Positions 45,038 through 56,925 of a stretch of 64,000 nt of DNA are shown in pieces. The DNA comes from Sorex araneus (lineage: Eukaryota; Chordata; Mammalia; Eulipotyphla; Soricidae): the NCBI RefSeq assembly GCF_027595985.1, contig NC_073312.1, positions 5,109,051 to 5,173,050 on the forward strand, written 5' to 3'. The notes beneath the pieces were generated by a model. The model did no database searches. It saw only the letters and a list, made by a program, of their open reading frames with translations, and had not been told where the DNA came from. Numbering within the stretch: the stretch's first letter is position 1; each line of letters opens with the position of its first letter. The position numbers and the translations under genes are program-made.

Positions 45038-45190
45038 GGCCGGAGAGATAACATAGCAGGAAAGGCGCTTGCTTTGTACACAGCCGACTCTCGTTCAAAC
45101 CCCGCACCCCACGGGACTCTCTGAGCCAGGAAAGATTCCTATGCACGCAGCCAAGAGGGAATCCTGAGCACGCTGGGATTGGCCCGACCA
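45038..45190 (+). mobile_element. Old SINE
   Basis: GGCCGGAGAGATAACATAGCAGG, GCGCTTGCTTTGTACACAGCCGAC, TCGTTCAAACCCC and GAGGGAATCCTGAGCACGC. Followed directly by a second old SINE. Confidence 0.78.
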
Positions 45191-45202
45191 ATGAAAACAG
45201 AG

Positions 45203-45348
45203 GGGCCGGAGAGGTGGTGCAGTGGTGAGGCACTTGGCTTGCACACAGCCAAGCAGCCTTCATCAGTGGCGCCACATTCGGTCCCTAAGCCCCGCCAAAG
45301 GTGGTCCCTGAAGCTAGGTATGCACTTCCCAAAAAAAACCCATAAAAA
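45203..45348 (+). mobile_element. Old SINE, tandem neighbour
   Basis: GGGGCCGGAGAGGTGGTGCAGTGG, CACTTGGCTTGCACACAGCC, GGTGGTCCCTGAAGC and an A-rich end near 45331. Same orientation as the preceding copy, perhaps inserted into its tail. Confidence 0.75.
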
Positions 45349-45837
45349 TGAAAATAGGAAACATTCTTTATTCTGCATGAGATGCTGAAGGGAAATTAAA
45401 ACTATCTGCTCCCGGTAGGGAGGTCAGAGCTGTTTCAGAGCGGAGTTCTGAGTGTATCCGAGTCTCTCGTCAAAGGCTCCAACACAGATACCTCCCGTCA
45501 GGGCACTGGGTGAGCCCACCGAGGGGCACCAGGCTGGTCGGCTTTCCCTTTGATGCTGCCCCCAGCTGTCCATCAACTCTCCACTCGGGCTCTCCTGTCT
45601 CTGTGGCTGAGCCCAGAGCATCTTTTCTGGACCAGAACCACCTTTCTCCCCTCTTTGATGATAAGATCCTTTTCCTACGGAGGTTTGAGTTACTTCATGA
45701 GATACACAAGCCCCAAACAGCTTCAGCCAAAATCTGGTTCTGATGAATGCTCCCTCTAGCTTTTTCCTGGAGAGTTTCTTCCTGTCCACTTTCCCCACGC
45801 ACCACCTTCCCCCACTTTCTCTTCCTTCTACTGCTCG
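45349..45837. other. Intergenic, nothing recognised
   Basis: Balanced-composition DNA without gene or assignable repeat. Confidence 0.4.

Positions 45838-45918
<81 letters not shown>
45838..45918. repeat. (CT)n microsatellite
   Basis: About 38 CT units with one CCTCTC interruption. Confidence 0.96.
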
Positions 45919-45921
<3 letters not shown>

Positions 45922-46084
45922 GCCCAGCAGTGCAGATTCTGGCACTTCAGAGGAGCAAACCACAGCGTGTGCGCCTTCCTATCCAGCTTCCTTCACACCC
46001 CTGTATGTTTGGGGGGTTCTCCAGGCTGAGCTAGATTCAGGTAGTCCGTGCCTTGCTGTGCTGAGTAGAAGCTGTTATCTGAGC

Positions 46085-46880
46085 ACCCCAGCTGGCGTAG
46101 CCATTCTCCTGTCGGTGGACATCTGTTTCCTAGACAATTTGGGGATATTCTGGATAAAGTTACCACGAACAATCTTGTACTGCATTTGGTTTGTTCCCTT
46201 CCGCAATTACCTGCATGCATATTTAACTTTACAAAGAACAGCCAGTTTTTTTTCCCCTGGCTATCTGAACAATTTTCAGTGCAACTAGTATTTAAGGAGC
46301 GGTGGTATTTTTGCACACCGAGTCTCAGGCATTTTGAAATGCGTTTTGGATCGATTCATTAGATTCATGTGCCGCAACTACTAATTGGTGGCTTGCCCAT
46401 TTCTGTTCTTACACGGTGCGTTCTGAAAGCACACGCATTTTAGGTTCCGCTTGGCCATTTACTTCTCACACATGCTGGGCTTTAGAATTCAGAGACGGAT
46501 GTGGGGAGCATAAACCCTGGGTATTCTCTCCTACCTGGTGCTTAGTGCAGTCACTTGGACTGATTCACTTTCTAAGGCTAAACCAGTTCCGCATCCTCGT
46601 TGGCCTCTGTCTCATGAGATCGAAAGGGGTCTCTGCATCTGTGGGAGAATGTTCGTGTGTGGTTTTCTTCCCTCGGTCGACTTCGGCCGGTTTTGCTATC
46701 AGAGTTACATGCCTCATGGAATGTCCCCTCAGAAACAAAGAAAAAAACCTACCACCCTGCATTTTTCCCAGTGCTTTTTCCCATATGATCGGCATATGGG
46801 AAATAGACATTTTCCCATATGATCCACAAATCTGAGACAGAGAATGTGTCTCTATATCCTCTGTATGTATTTGCTATTGT
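46085..46880 (-). mobile_element. Old L1 fragment, antisense
   Basis: CATTCTCCTGTCGGTGGACATCTGTTTCC, TTCTGGATAAAGTTACCACGAACAATC, TTAACTTTACAAAGAACAGCC and CTATCTGAACAATTTTCAGTGC follow the antisense L1 3' region (the 'preceding base wins, next to a gap' order is kept). Similarity fades beyond about 46400, so the right limit is uncertain. Confidence 0.6.
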
Positions 46881-46903
46881 CAGTTTAAGAAAAATGCTAT
46901 TCT

Positions 46904-47085
46904 GGGGCTGGAGTGATAGCACAGTGGGGAGGGCGTTTGCCTTGCACGCGGCCGACCCGGGTTCGAATCCCAGCATCCCATAGGGTCCCCTGAGCACCGC
47001 CAAGAGTAATTCCTGAGTGTAGAACCAGGAGTAACCCCTGTGCATCACCGGGTGTGACCAAAAAAGAAGCATAAAAAAGAAAATA
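46904..47085 (+). mobile_element. Young shrew SINE, short form, 13-bp TSD
   Basis: Near-consensus copy: GGGGCTGGAGTGATAGCACAG, CGCGGCCGACCCGGGTTCGA, CAGCATCCCATAGGGTCCCC and GGGTGTGACCAAAAAAG with an A-rich tail. TSDs AAAATGCTATTCT (46891-46903) and AAAATGTTGTTCT (47086-47098). Confidence 0.95.
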
Positions 47086-47098
47086 AAAATGTTGTTCT

Positions 47099-47205
47099 GG
47101 GGCAGGTATGGCACTTGCCTTGCAGGCAGCCGGCCCAGTTAGTCCCATGTATGGTTCCCTGAGCCATTCCAGGTGTGAGCACTGAGCACTGGGCTCTGAT
47201 TTTGG
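47099..47205 (+). mobile_element. Old SINE, shortened
   Basis: GGGGCAGGTATGGCACTTGCCTTGCAGGCAGCCGGCC then CCCATGTATGGTTCCCTGAGCC and CAGGTGTGAGCACTGAGC. The 5' head is partly deleted; it lies immediately after the younger copy's TSD. Confidence 0.7.
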
Positions 47206-48430
47206 ACCCGCAATTCTGATTTATAAACTCTAGTCTATGTTATCGTTCACTGTAATTCTTTCAGTGAAAGGACTGCAATTCTTTCACCAGAGTCCCCATA
47301 TCTTGACTCTGTTACTTTGTTGTCAGCTATACAAAGCGGCGATGCCCCTTATTTTGCTCTTGCTTTTAAAAACTGAGGCTTTCTTGGGCTGGAGCGATAG
47401 CACAGCAGGGAGGGCGTTTGCCTTGCACGCGGCCGACCCAGGTTCAAATCCCAGCATCCCATAGGGTCCCCTGAGCACCGCCAGGGGTGATTCCTGAGTG
47501 CATGAACCAGGAGTGACCCCTGTGCATTGCTAGGTGTGACCCAAAAAGAAAAAAAGAAACTGAGGCCTTCTTGGCCCTTTCCCTCCCATGCCAATTTTGC
47601 TCACTTCATAAACATCTCTGATAAGGTCGCCTGCATGCCCCAGTCAGGGATTGGGGCTGTCGATCTGTAGACTCAACTGGGTAGAACTGACATCTCAGCC
47701 ACACTCGATCTTCTCGTCCACAAACAGGCCACGGCTCTCTAGTTAGATCTTTATACACGTCAGGGACTTCCAAGCACACCGATGCTGAGAAGCGTTTGCT
47801 AGTTGACACCTCAGTCACTCAGGTTCTAATGCTACATAAAATACACTCACTTTGTCTATTTTCAAGGGGTTCTTTATTCACATAACCAATGTGTCATGAG
47901 GACTTGAAGAACGCGGCAAATTACTTTATGGTTTCCAAGAGGTTTCTTGCAGATGCCATGGAATTTCCCATGTCAGGGTTGATGTCCTTCACAACAGGCC
48001 CACCTTTGATTTCGCTTCAGTTGGTTGGTTTCCCTGGCGTGGACTGGCACTAGGAGCGACGTGGCACCTGCCGGCACGCTGCCTTGTCCCCCGTCTTGGG
48101 GAAGTGTGTGGCCTCTCACTTTGGCCCCGCTGAGCTTCAGGAGATTTGGAGGATGTTTCCTCGCTAATCTACCAATGTCTCATTAACCAATTCCTGGCCT
48201 CGTGAACGGATATTGAATTTGGTCCGAATCGGCTACTGCCTCTAGGAATTTGACTTTTCAAATATTCAAGTAGTCTTGTCTTCCCAGAAAAGCACAGCAT
48301 CTCATCTCAAGCCTTGTTCTGTCGTGCTGAGTGCTCGCTACTCAGGCTTGGATGGGGACTTCGCTCGTGAAGGGTATTCGCGTGTGATTTCCCTGGAAAC
48401 TCCTTGCCGAGCCTTAGAATCAGGGTAATG
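47206..48430 (-). mobile_element. Probable ancient L1 remains, antisense
   Basis: AT-richer, repeat-like text such as TTGTCTATTTTCAAGGGGTTC, GGTTTCTTGCAGATGCCATGGAATTTCCCATGTC and TCATTAACCAATTCC resembles antisense L1 ORF2 with many changes. Interrupted by the SINE at 47386-47556. No frame survives. Confidence 0.4.
47386..47556 (+). mobile_element. Young shrew SINE, short form, TSD
   Basis: GGGCTGGAGCGATAGCACAGCAGG through GTGTGACCCAAAAAG and an A-rich tail. TSDs AAACTGAGGCTTTCTTGG (47370-47387, overlapping the first G residues) and AAACTGAGGCCTTCTTGG (47557-47574) differ at one base. Confidence 0.95.
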
Positions 48431-49107
48431 GCAGTCTCTGAGTAGCAGTGGAGCACTGTTCTTCTACAGCTTCCGCAAGGCACTGCCCAGAATTTCTACC
48501 CTATGTCTGGAACATTTGGGAGAATTTACCGATGCCGCCATCGTTTCCTTCGATGGCAGGTTGTTAAGTTCCCATTCAACTCGTTTCATGGACACAGGAC
48601 TGTCCAGGGGCTCTGCCCTAACCATCTCACGTACGCTCCGCTGCCCTGGGAGGGTGTGGGGGAGAGGCAGTGGGCAGCTGCAGGAGGAAGAGACGCGAGG
48701 TTAGGTCCTTTCTCCCACTGAGGGCGGCTCCTGTATCTCGGCACACACCCCCCTGCTGGGCTCAGGTATCAGCGGGCACCACAGCAGGCCAGTACCCAGC
48801 TGGGCACCACAGAGAGGACAACTGGGCGGGGGCTGGTGCAAGAACTCGCCTGGCTGGAAGCGGGCACCACAAAATCACAAGTGGAGGGAGAGAGCTGCGA
48901 GCCACACTCAACAACAGGACATGGGCAGCCCCAGGAGAGAAGCCTGTGGCCGAGACCACGTGCTGGTCACTGGGGCAGGGGGACCACACAGGGTGCCAGG
49001 GACGGTGACCACAGACTCCCCAGAGTTTCCAGATGCCCACCTCCTAGCTCCGCCTGCTTTTCGGAGTGGAACTATTTGCAAGTCTTATTAAAGACTCATT
49101 AAGTCTT
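48431..49107. other. Intergenic, nothing recognised
   Basis: Single-copy DNA. The final part has small direct repeats of TTATTAAAGACTCA near 49086-49100 and 49316-49328 around a SINE. Confidence 0.4.
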
Positions 49108-49296
49108 TTTTTTCTTTTTCTTTTTTTTTGCTTTTTGGGTCACACCTGGCGATGCACAGGGGTCCCTCCTGGCTTTGCACTCAGGAGTTACTCCTGGCGG
49201 TGCTCAGGGGACCCTATGGGATGCTGGGATTCGAACCTGGGTCGGCCGCGTGCAAGGCAAACGCCCTACCCGCTGTGCTATCGCTCCAGCCCCCTT
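49108..49296 (-). mobile_element. Young shrew SINE, antisense, TSD
   Basis: T-rich tail, GGGTCACACCTGGCGATGCA, CCTATGGGATGCTGGGATTC and GCTATCGCTCCAGCCCC. ATTAAGTCTT at 49098-49107 and 49297-49306 is the target duplication. Confidence 0.94.
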
Positions 49297-49306
49297 ATTA
49301 AGTCTT

Positions 49307-51124
49307 GTTAAAGACTTATTAAAGACTCAGTGAAGGGCGTGTGTCCAGGCCAGTCACGGAGCAAACGCGACTGGTCTTGTCATCAGGCCCATTCTAGAGA
49401 GATCAGAGTTCCCCTACTCACATCAGCCCTTCTCGATCATCGTGGGACTGAGAATCAGGAACGTCTGTAACTGGATCTCATGGTGATTCACGGGAAATAA
49501 ATAAGCAGATGAATACATAAAGGCAGGCTTGGCACCCGAACCTCCACGGCTCCCCACTACACCCCGTCCTCCTCTCCAGAGTCGGTGCCAGGCCCAGCGC
49601 CAGCCTGATTGGGGGATGCAGGTGCACCTGCTAGGTCAGGGCTGGAGGGACGTGGGGAAGGGGCCCCCGAATGGGGTGGGCGCTGGCCCGGCCCTCCCAT
49701 GCCAGAGGAGACTGCCAGCAACGAGTGTCTGGCCAAGCCAGCACAGAGCCCCAACTGGAGTTCCCCGTTGTGTCAATAAATCCCTTTGTGTTTGTTTTTC
49801 GCAGAGCACTTGTTGGGCGCTCTGCAGCAACGCCTTCTGCTTATTGTTGGCAACGCTCTGTGGTTCCCGGAGCTCACGGGCTCTCTGTTTCGTGCCTGAA
49901 TTGCTTGGGGAGACACAGAGCTGGGTGTTGGACCAGGACGAGACTCCGAGCTCTCTGCCCCCTCCCCTCTCCCGTCCCCACCTTGAGGTCCTTGGGGCGG
50001 CAAGCCGGGCCCACCAGCGCCGCAGCCACGGGAAGCGAGCAGTGCTCAAAACAAGCTTCTGCACCGTTTCCTCTGGACCCATTTCACAGAAGGTAAATCA
50101 GAGGCCCGGGCTAGAGAATGCCAGAGTCTGAGGACCGAGAATGAACACAGCACCAGCTCTCAGAGATGGAGAAGGAGCTGTCTTCCTAATGTCCCTGTCC
50201 TTGCAAAGGTCCTTCCTGGGTACAAACATGGTCACAATGATATCACAGTGGTGACCCAGACCCAGACACGGAGATGCTACTCAAGTCCCAGAAACAGGGA
50301 TTGGGATTCTTGTGGGCACCTTGGTGGTGGCCGGGAGGAAGAGTGAGTGGCCGGTCCCTCGGCTCAGGACTCCTTCCTCCTTCGTGCTGGCTTGGCCTGG
50401 ACGCATCAGCAGCCCTGATGAGAGCTCCTGGGGCCGGGCCACGTTGCCCATTAGGGGGAACTGAGAAGGGCGTGTCCCTGAGAGGACTGGGAGTACAGCC
50501 AGACAGCTGCTTTGGGGGGGATGAGGCTCCCAGGCCTTGGGGGGTGCCCCTGCCACCCACAGCCTCCATGCCTGGAGTTTGGCACGACCCCGCCCCTCCA
50601 AGGTGAAGTGGGAGTGGCTGGGCTGGGCCGGCAGCAAGAGCCTGCAAGGCCTGTGCATTGGATCCCTCCCTCTCTCCCCAGCCGCAGAGAGCTTGGGACC
50701 CTGGCAAGAGCCAGCACGATGGGCAGGAACACCGGGGTCCGGTAGTCCAAAGCCCGCACTCATCACCCTCCTGAGAGGCTCCAGACTGGGATGGTTTAAA
50801 GGGGGTGTAGGACGGTGAGTGCACGAACCCCGGAGGAGACTCGTACCTTCATGGCTCTTGGTCCCCGGGGGCTAAACTGAGTGGGGGAAGCATCACTGCA
50901 TAGACTCATGCGGGGTCTTTCCCATGGGGTAAGTGAGACTGTGCAGGAGGTGCCCTATGGGCTGTGGTTGGGTCCCTCTGCTGTCTTTTAGGGTCACCCC
51001 CAGACAAACCTTTGGGAGACTTGCCACTCAAGAGCAAGCTGATGCTCCACGGTTACTTAGGGTATTATTTCAGTGTCCAAGAGCCAATTCTAAGAAGTTG
51101 CTAAAAGCAATTGTGTCCACTTTC
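49307..51124. other. Intergenic, nothing recognised
   Basis: Unique DNA. AATAAA at 49775 followed by TCCCTTTGTGTTTGTTTTTCGCAG looks like both a poly(A) site and a splice acceptor by chance; no linked exon was found. Confidence 0.4.
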
Positions 51125-51700
51125 CCACATGGCCTTCCTTCATTCATCAGATATCCGTCATCGACCTTCATTCATTCTTCAGATATTCTCATGGATCATC
51201 ATTCATCTGCCACCTATCGGTTCACCATCCAACAATTCATCCATTGACATAACCATCATCCACCCATCCATCTATCCATCTATCCTTCCGTCCTTCCCTC
51301 CTGGCATCTGTCTACCATCCCTCCATTTGTCTATCCATCCTGCCATCCATCCAACCAACCACTTATACATTCGTCATCCATCCTTCATTTGAAGGATCCT
51401 AGCCACCCACCCGCCTACCCACATATCAGTCCACCCACTCATCCATCCACTCACCCATTCATCCATCTACCTACCCACCCATCCAACATCCATGCACACA
51501 TCTGTCTACCCACCCATCTGCCCATCCATCCATCCATCCATCCATCCATCCATCCATCCATCCATCCATCCATCCATCCATCCATCCACCTATCGGTCTG
51601 TCTGTCCATCCATCTTTTGGTCCATTCACCCATCTATCCATTTTTTATCCATCCACTCTTCCATCCATCCACCCATCCATCCATCCATCCATCCATCCAG
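51125..51700. repeat. (CATC)n array
   Basis: Imperfect CATTCATC at the left, then CATCCATC, purest at 51516-51586. Same unit as the 29.2-kb array but an independent location. Confidence 0.93.
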
Positions 51701-52400
51701 TCTGCCAGATTCCTGTTCTTCCAAAGAAGTATAAGGTCTCCAAGCCTTGCTGAACACACAACGACAAAGATGCTAACATTCTTCTCGCCATCCTTATCCT
51801 CGAGGCTAGTGCCTGCCAGCAGCGGGTACCATTTAAGGATGCTGTGGCTGACCAAGGAATCGGTGACGGCTCAGCTACTTCTGAATACACTGTGGAAGGG
51901 CGGATCCTGCAGAGGGAACAGTTCCCACAGGCGCACGGGAAGCACGCTGGAGTCCCTGGAGGCATTTCAGGTGGAGGAGCTGGACGCCACTCTGTCCCTG
52001 TGCTCCGTATTTGAGGCGAGAGATGCCCCCAGCCATGAGCAAGTGGCGGAATTGGGTGGAGACATCTGTCAGGGCACAGTTGCATTGTGTGGGAAACGTG
52101 TTGTGAGACATGAATCCCCTCCAAATCAGAAAGCGACACCCCCACCCCCCTCCTTCCTGGCTGGCTTGAGAGATGTTCTGTTTGGGTTCATAATCACGTT
52201 TCCGCTCTGTGAGAAACGCCCTGACGTTAGAAACAGCCCGAAGAGTTGGTGAGAGAACCGGATTTAGAGGACTCCCGTCACCGCCACTCCACACCTGAGG
52301 GATAAAACCCTGGCGACTGAGCACGTGGCCTTTGGGAAGATCCGTGCGCTATTTCGGAGTATGCAGCTGGGGTGGAAGAAGGCTGGCGTTGTGCAGCACG
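51701..52400. other. Intergenic, nothing recognised
   Basis: Balanced-composition DNA without recognised repeat or gene. Confidence 0.4.

Positions 52401-52450
<50 letters not shown>
52401..52450. repeat. (CA)n microsatellite
   Basis: About 22 CA units preceded by CACGCACGC. Confidence 0.95.
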
Positions 52451-52453
<3 letters not shown>

Positions 52454-53469
52454 TCGTCTTCCTTTGTTCTGTAGGGACAGGAGAGCATATTAACACCCAG
52501 GAAGAGACCAGGCCCTCTGATCACAGTGTTACTTATTTAAATATCTTCTTTCCCACCCCACCCCCAAATCAAACTCTCCCCAGAGGAAAGGCCCCACACC
52601 CTAAGTCTCGGGTAATTACTTGTGAGGGGTGCTGTTCGTAACGGGCAGACACGCACTGGCACTCGTTCAGAGCAAAGAGACCTGGGGGTTCCTGCCTACC
52701 TGGGTCTGGCAGCCTCCGTGAGCCCAGATGTCGGGGTTCAACCTCTCCCTGCGAGGCTGTGCCCCCAGGTCTCTGCCCCCTGCACCCCCGCGCTGGCTCC
52801 CCATGACCAGAGCACTGTGGGGTAGAGTGCTCTGGTTTAGTCAGAGCATCCGGGGGTCAGTCCCACGGAGGGCCAGTCCCCTCGTGAGTCACCGTGAATA
52901 CGCAGGGCCGGGCTGGGGGCTCCTGCCTCCGGCCACCAGCCCACGAGGGGCTGCGGGGACGGCCGTCCATGGGGAGGGAGGGAGGGAAGCTGCCCCGTGG
53001 ACGAGCCAGCAGCCTCCCGAGGCCGTGCAGATACTCCGGCGTCCGCCCTCAGCTCGGCTGGTTTTGGTGGACGAGGGGGCGGGAGAGAGCCGCTCTCTGC
53101 TGCTCTGGGGCTGACCCCGTGCTGACCCGGGAAGTCAGTCACACTCAGGACATCTGGGCCCTTGCAGGGGAGGAGCCTGGCAGCCCCTCGCCCCCGTCCT
53201 GCGCTCGGGCTCCCACCAAGAGGTGCTGGAGAAGTGCCGCAGGGCGAGAGGAGCGACCCCCAGAGAGTGAAAGTCGGGGAGCCCTGCCGACTGGGGATGG
53301 CCGTCAGGTCGGGGCTGGTGTGACCTGTTTGTTCCTCATCTTTGGACATCCGCCAAGGGGCGGGGGGGGGGGAAAGTTCTAGAAGGCCTCAGGTAGCTGC
53401 TGAAGGGAACCCATTATCACCGCCAGAGGAACTTCCTGTCTGTCAGACACTGCTCTGCAGCCTGCTGCC
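52451..53469. other. GC-rich intergenic sequence
   Basis: No gene or repeat recognised. A faint SINE-like phrase GAGTGCTCTGGTTTAGTCAGAGC lies near 52826. Confidence 0.4.
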
Positions 53470-54155
53470 TCACAGTGCTCCCCAGCTGTGTCACAGTGCT
53501 CCCCAGCCATCTCACAGTGCTCCCTAGCTGTGTCTCAGTGCTCCCCAGCCATCTCACAGTGCTCCCTAGCTGTGTCTCAGTGCTCTCCAGCTACCTCATA
53601 GTGCTCCCCAGCCACCTCACAGTGCTCTCTAGTTGTGTCACAGTGCTCCTCAGACACCTCACAGTGCTCCCCAGCCACCTCATAATGCTCCCCAGCCACA
53701 TCACAGTGCTCCCTAGCTGTGTCTCAGTGCTCTTCAGCTACTTCATAATGCTCCCCAGCTACCTTACAGTGCTCCCCAGCTGTGTCACAATGCTCCCCAG
53801 CCACCTCACAGTGCTTCCCAGCTGTGTCACAGTGCTCCCCAGCCACATCACAGTGCTCCCTAGCTGTGTCTCAGTGCTCTCCAGCCATCTCACAGTGCTC
53901 CCTAGCTGTGTCTCAGTGCTCTCCAGCTACCTCACAGTACTCCCCAGCTACCTTACAGTGCTTCCCAGCTGTGTCACAGTGCTCCCCAGACACCTCACAG
54001 TGCTTCCCAGCTGTGTCTCAATGCTCCCCAGCCACCTTACAGTGCTCCCCAGCTGTGTCACAGTGCTCCCCAGACACCTTAAAGTGCTCCCCAGCTGTGT
54101 CACAGTGCTCCCCAGACACCTCATGGTGCTCCCCAGCTGTGTCTCAGTGCTCCCC
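53470..54155. repeat. 21-bp minisatellite, about 32 copies, dimeric pattern
   Basis: Core CACAGTGCTCCCCAGC plus a five-base variable end. Units ending in TGTGT often alternate with units ending in CACCT or CATCT, giving a 42-bp dimer over much of the array. Because 21 is a multiple of three, frames stay open on both strands; the plus frame encodes a degenerate heptad Leu-Pro-Ser-Cys-Val-Thr-Val / Leu-Pro-Ser-His-Leu-Thr-Val. No start context, splice site or flanking domain supports a gene. Confidence 0.95.
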
Positions 54156-55229
54156 GTTTTTCTCCACCACAACCTGAGGGAATCCCGTGTGGAATCTGCC
54201 TGGACACAGGCTGGTGGCTTGGATGAGGCCAGCTCGGAGTCCAGGTGGGGGTCCTCACAGGGAGAGGGAAATGGGGCCAGAGAAAGGAGGGGCGGGAGGA
54301 GACAGAAGCAGGCTTCGGGGCTAACCACAGAGACGGGCCCTGGCGGCCAGTGCTCGGCTGGGCCGGCCGCGTCCAGCCTCCCTGCCAATCTGGGCAGGAA
54401 GCTGCTCCCTCCCCAGGTGGGCTGACACCCCCGACGGGGGTCCCGGGGCAGGGCTAGTGGCTGGGCGGCAGCCTGCGTGCCCGGCTGGCCTGAGTGTCCC
54501 AAGTTGGACCCAGGAGCCGCGTCCCTTCCCCTCGCACCCGTGTGCTCTGACAGTGCCTCGTGAGCCAACCTCAGGACCGGACATGAGGGACGGACGCTGC
54601 CCCGGCCCCTTCTGCGGCCTCGGAAGCGACTTTCCATGTCTCTCCCGGTCCCTGTCTCGGCTTCTCGGGGCCCGTGGGTGCCTCCTTGGGGTCACGTAGT
54701 GACTGCCCCTCCCCCCCGGGAGCTCTCACAGGGTGTCCCCCACCCCTGCCTCTGGGGCGCCCGGTTCTGCCAGCCCTGCAGCCTGGTCTCAGCCGCCGGA
54801 CCCTCTCCAAGTGCCCGGAGGAGGTGCGCGTGTGGGTGATGCCGTAACAGGCGGCGTCTCTCCCGTGCACTGCACTTTCCAGAGACAGCTTCGCAGACTC
54901 GGGGCTGCAGGGTGCAGGCTTGGGGTGCTTCTCGCCACGTCGCGGGGGGGGGCGTGCCCCAGCCTCTCGCCTGCCCGTGGACACGGCAGCGCTGCCGTGC
55001 TCCTTGTCACGTGCGGGAGCTCCCGGCCCTCGATTGCGTTTCCCAGGTCACCCCTGAGGCTGCAACTTCAGTCCTCACAGTGCCCGTGGCCCTGCGTGCG
55101 GACCCCCTGCTCACCACCCCCCCCCCGCACCGGGTGGTCTTCTCCCTCCCCTGTGCTCCTGCCAGCGTCTCCAGGGCTGGGACCCTCCTGTGTGGCCCGT
55201 ATCAGCTGCCTTTTAAACCCTGGTCTGTG
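54156..55229. other. GC-rich intergenic sequence
   Basis: Unique; no recognised feature. CpG-rich in part (54.6-55.0 kb). Confidence 0.4.
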
Positions 55230-55420
55230 GGGCTGGAGCGATAGCACAGCGGGGAGGGCGTTTGCCTTGCATGCGGCCGACCTGGGTTCGGCCATAGGAT
55301 TCCCAGCATCCCATAGGGTCCCCTGAGCACCGCCAGGAGTAATTCCTGAGTGCAGAGCCAGGAGTAACCTCTGTGCATCGCCAGGTGTGACCAAAAAAGC
55401 AAAAAATAAATAAAATAAAA
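55230..55420 (+). mobile_element. Young shrew SINE with 16-bp TSD and B-box insertion
   Basis: Near-consensus copy with exact TSDs TAAACCCTGGTCTGTG at 55214-55229 and 55421-55436. Just after GGGTTCG an extra GCCATAGG interrupts the normal continuation to ATTCCCAGC. The extra bases resemble the CCCATAGG 19 bp downstream and split the B box. Confidence 0.95.
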
Positions 55421-55436
55421 TAAACCCTGGTCTGTG

Positions 55437-56858
55437 ATTTCAGCTCATCGCCCACGAGGGGTGGTTGGCCGTGATGGTCCAAGAATACCCAGCTTAACTC
55501 TTAATCTCGCCAAGTGACCCAGACTCCACCCAGCAGGCCAGGTCCGTCTCCCCGGAGCGAGCCTTCCCTTCAGATGAGGTCTCCAGGGCGCACACTTCAG
55601 CCCCCGCCGCCCCCCTGCTGGGCACCCCGGGGGGGGGGGGCCCTGTTCACTCAGCCCTCCCGGCCGTGAGGACTGGACACCAGCCTGCAGGGGACACTGC
55701 CCTGGGCGGGCTCTGCTCCCTCAGGAGACCGTGAACCAGCCGCCACCCCGCCCCCGCCTCCCAAACCCACCATCCCTGTTTCCATAGAGTCCGGGCTCCC
55801 AATTTGATTTTCCTGGCCGTGCTACATTTCCCGTCTCCTTCTCTGGTTTCACTCCCTCCCCGGGGCCCTGGGCTCTCTCCCTCCCTCCGAGCTAGGAGCT
55901 CCCGGCCTTGCTTTGCTTCCCGGCTCCTTCCTGCGGGCGCCGGGCACGGCCCGCAGCACCTCTGGGCTTGCCGGCTGCAGTCTCAGCCTGCGCCCTCCTG
56001 ACCCAGTGCTCGCTCCCCCGGGGGATGGCAGGACTCCGCCCGCACCTCACGGAGCAGACGCCTCCTTGCAAAAGGCCTCCAGCAGACATTTTACACATTT
56101 CTCTAATTCTGGGGATTATCTTGACTCAGCCACCTGCCTGGGAATCAAAAATATCCCGCGCTCCGGCGTTCCATCTGCTTGGCGGCGGGACCCCAGCCCC
56201 GGAGCTCAGGGGTCCTTCTTGGGGGCCGCGGGAGCCGTGGAACAGCCAGGCACGGGGGGCGGGTGGGGGTGCTCTGAGGAAGACGCATTGCCCAGAAGGG
56301 ACGGAGGAAGGTGCGGGGGAGAGGAGGGACGCATGTGGCCGGGAGCTGGGCTCCGTCTGCATTGCTCTCCGAATCCTCGTCCAGGTCCCGGTGGCATGTG
56401 GCACCGAGGAGACGGTGACACGCGGGACTTGGGCACCTCCCTGCGGACTGGCCCTCTGGGCCTGTGCCCGGGCAGCACGGGCGGGGCAGCTGGCGCTCGG
56501 CTCCGCAGGGGGCACGTGAGCACCCCAGCTGCAACACCCAGGCTGCAGGGCACGGGGAGGGGCTCACCAAGTGTCCCTGACGTTGGCGTCTGCCTCCCAC
56601 TGCCCCTTGCCTGGGGACAGTGTGTGCCCCCACCGCCACGGGGGCGCCAGTGTGGGTGGCCCCGGGCCCCTGCCCTGTGCCCCTCCCCCACCTTTCTCTT
56701 TCTCTTCCCGGCTGCAGAGGGAAATACCAGCCCCGTGATCCCGGCCGGGGCTAAGCCACCAAATATCCTGGCATCTAAGTGTCAGTGGCCCCGAAGGTCT
56801 GACTGATGTGTCCCAGCTTCCCTGGCAGGGCGCTGAGTGTGACATGCATGCACAGATT
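55437..56858. other. Intergenic, small AT-core cluster near 56.07-56.17 kb
   Basis: Mostly GC-rich. The stretch at 56075-56155 (AGACATTTTACACATTTCTC, CTAATTCTGGGGATTATC, CAAAAATATCCCGCG) is AT-richer and non-repetitive, a weak candidate for conserved noncoding DNA. Confidence 0.35.
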
Positions 56859-56859
56859 C

Positions 56860-56925
56860 GTTCACTCATTCATTCATTCATTCATTCATTCATTCATTCA
56901 TTCATTCATTCATTCATTCATTCAT
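56860..56925. repeat. (CATT)n microsatellite
   Basis: About 16 perfect CATT units. Confidence 0.96.

Noticed and set aside
46904..47085. tRNA gene calls inside SINEs
   Set aside because: A and B boxes are present but there is no cloverleaf with paired acceptor stem; these are tRNA-derived retroposons with TSDs.
49529..50131. 200-codon frame near an AATAAA at 49775
   Set aside because: No domain or splice partner; the poly(A)-like and acceptor-like motifs overlap by chance.
53475..54425. 316-codon Leu-rich repeat-like frame
   Set aside because: Translation of a 21-bp minisatellite; not an LRR consensus and no flanking coding evidence.
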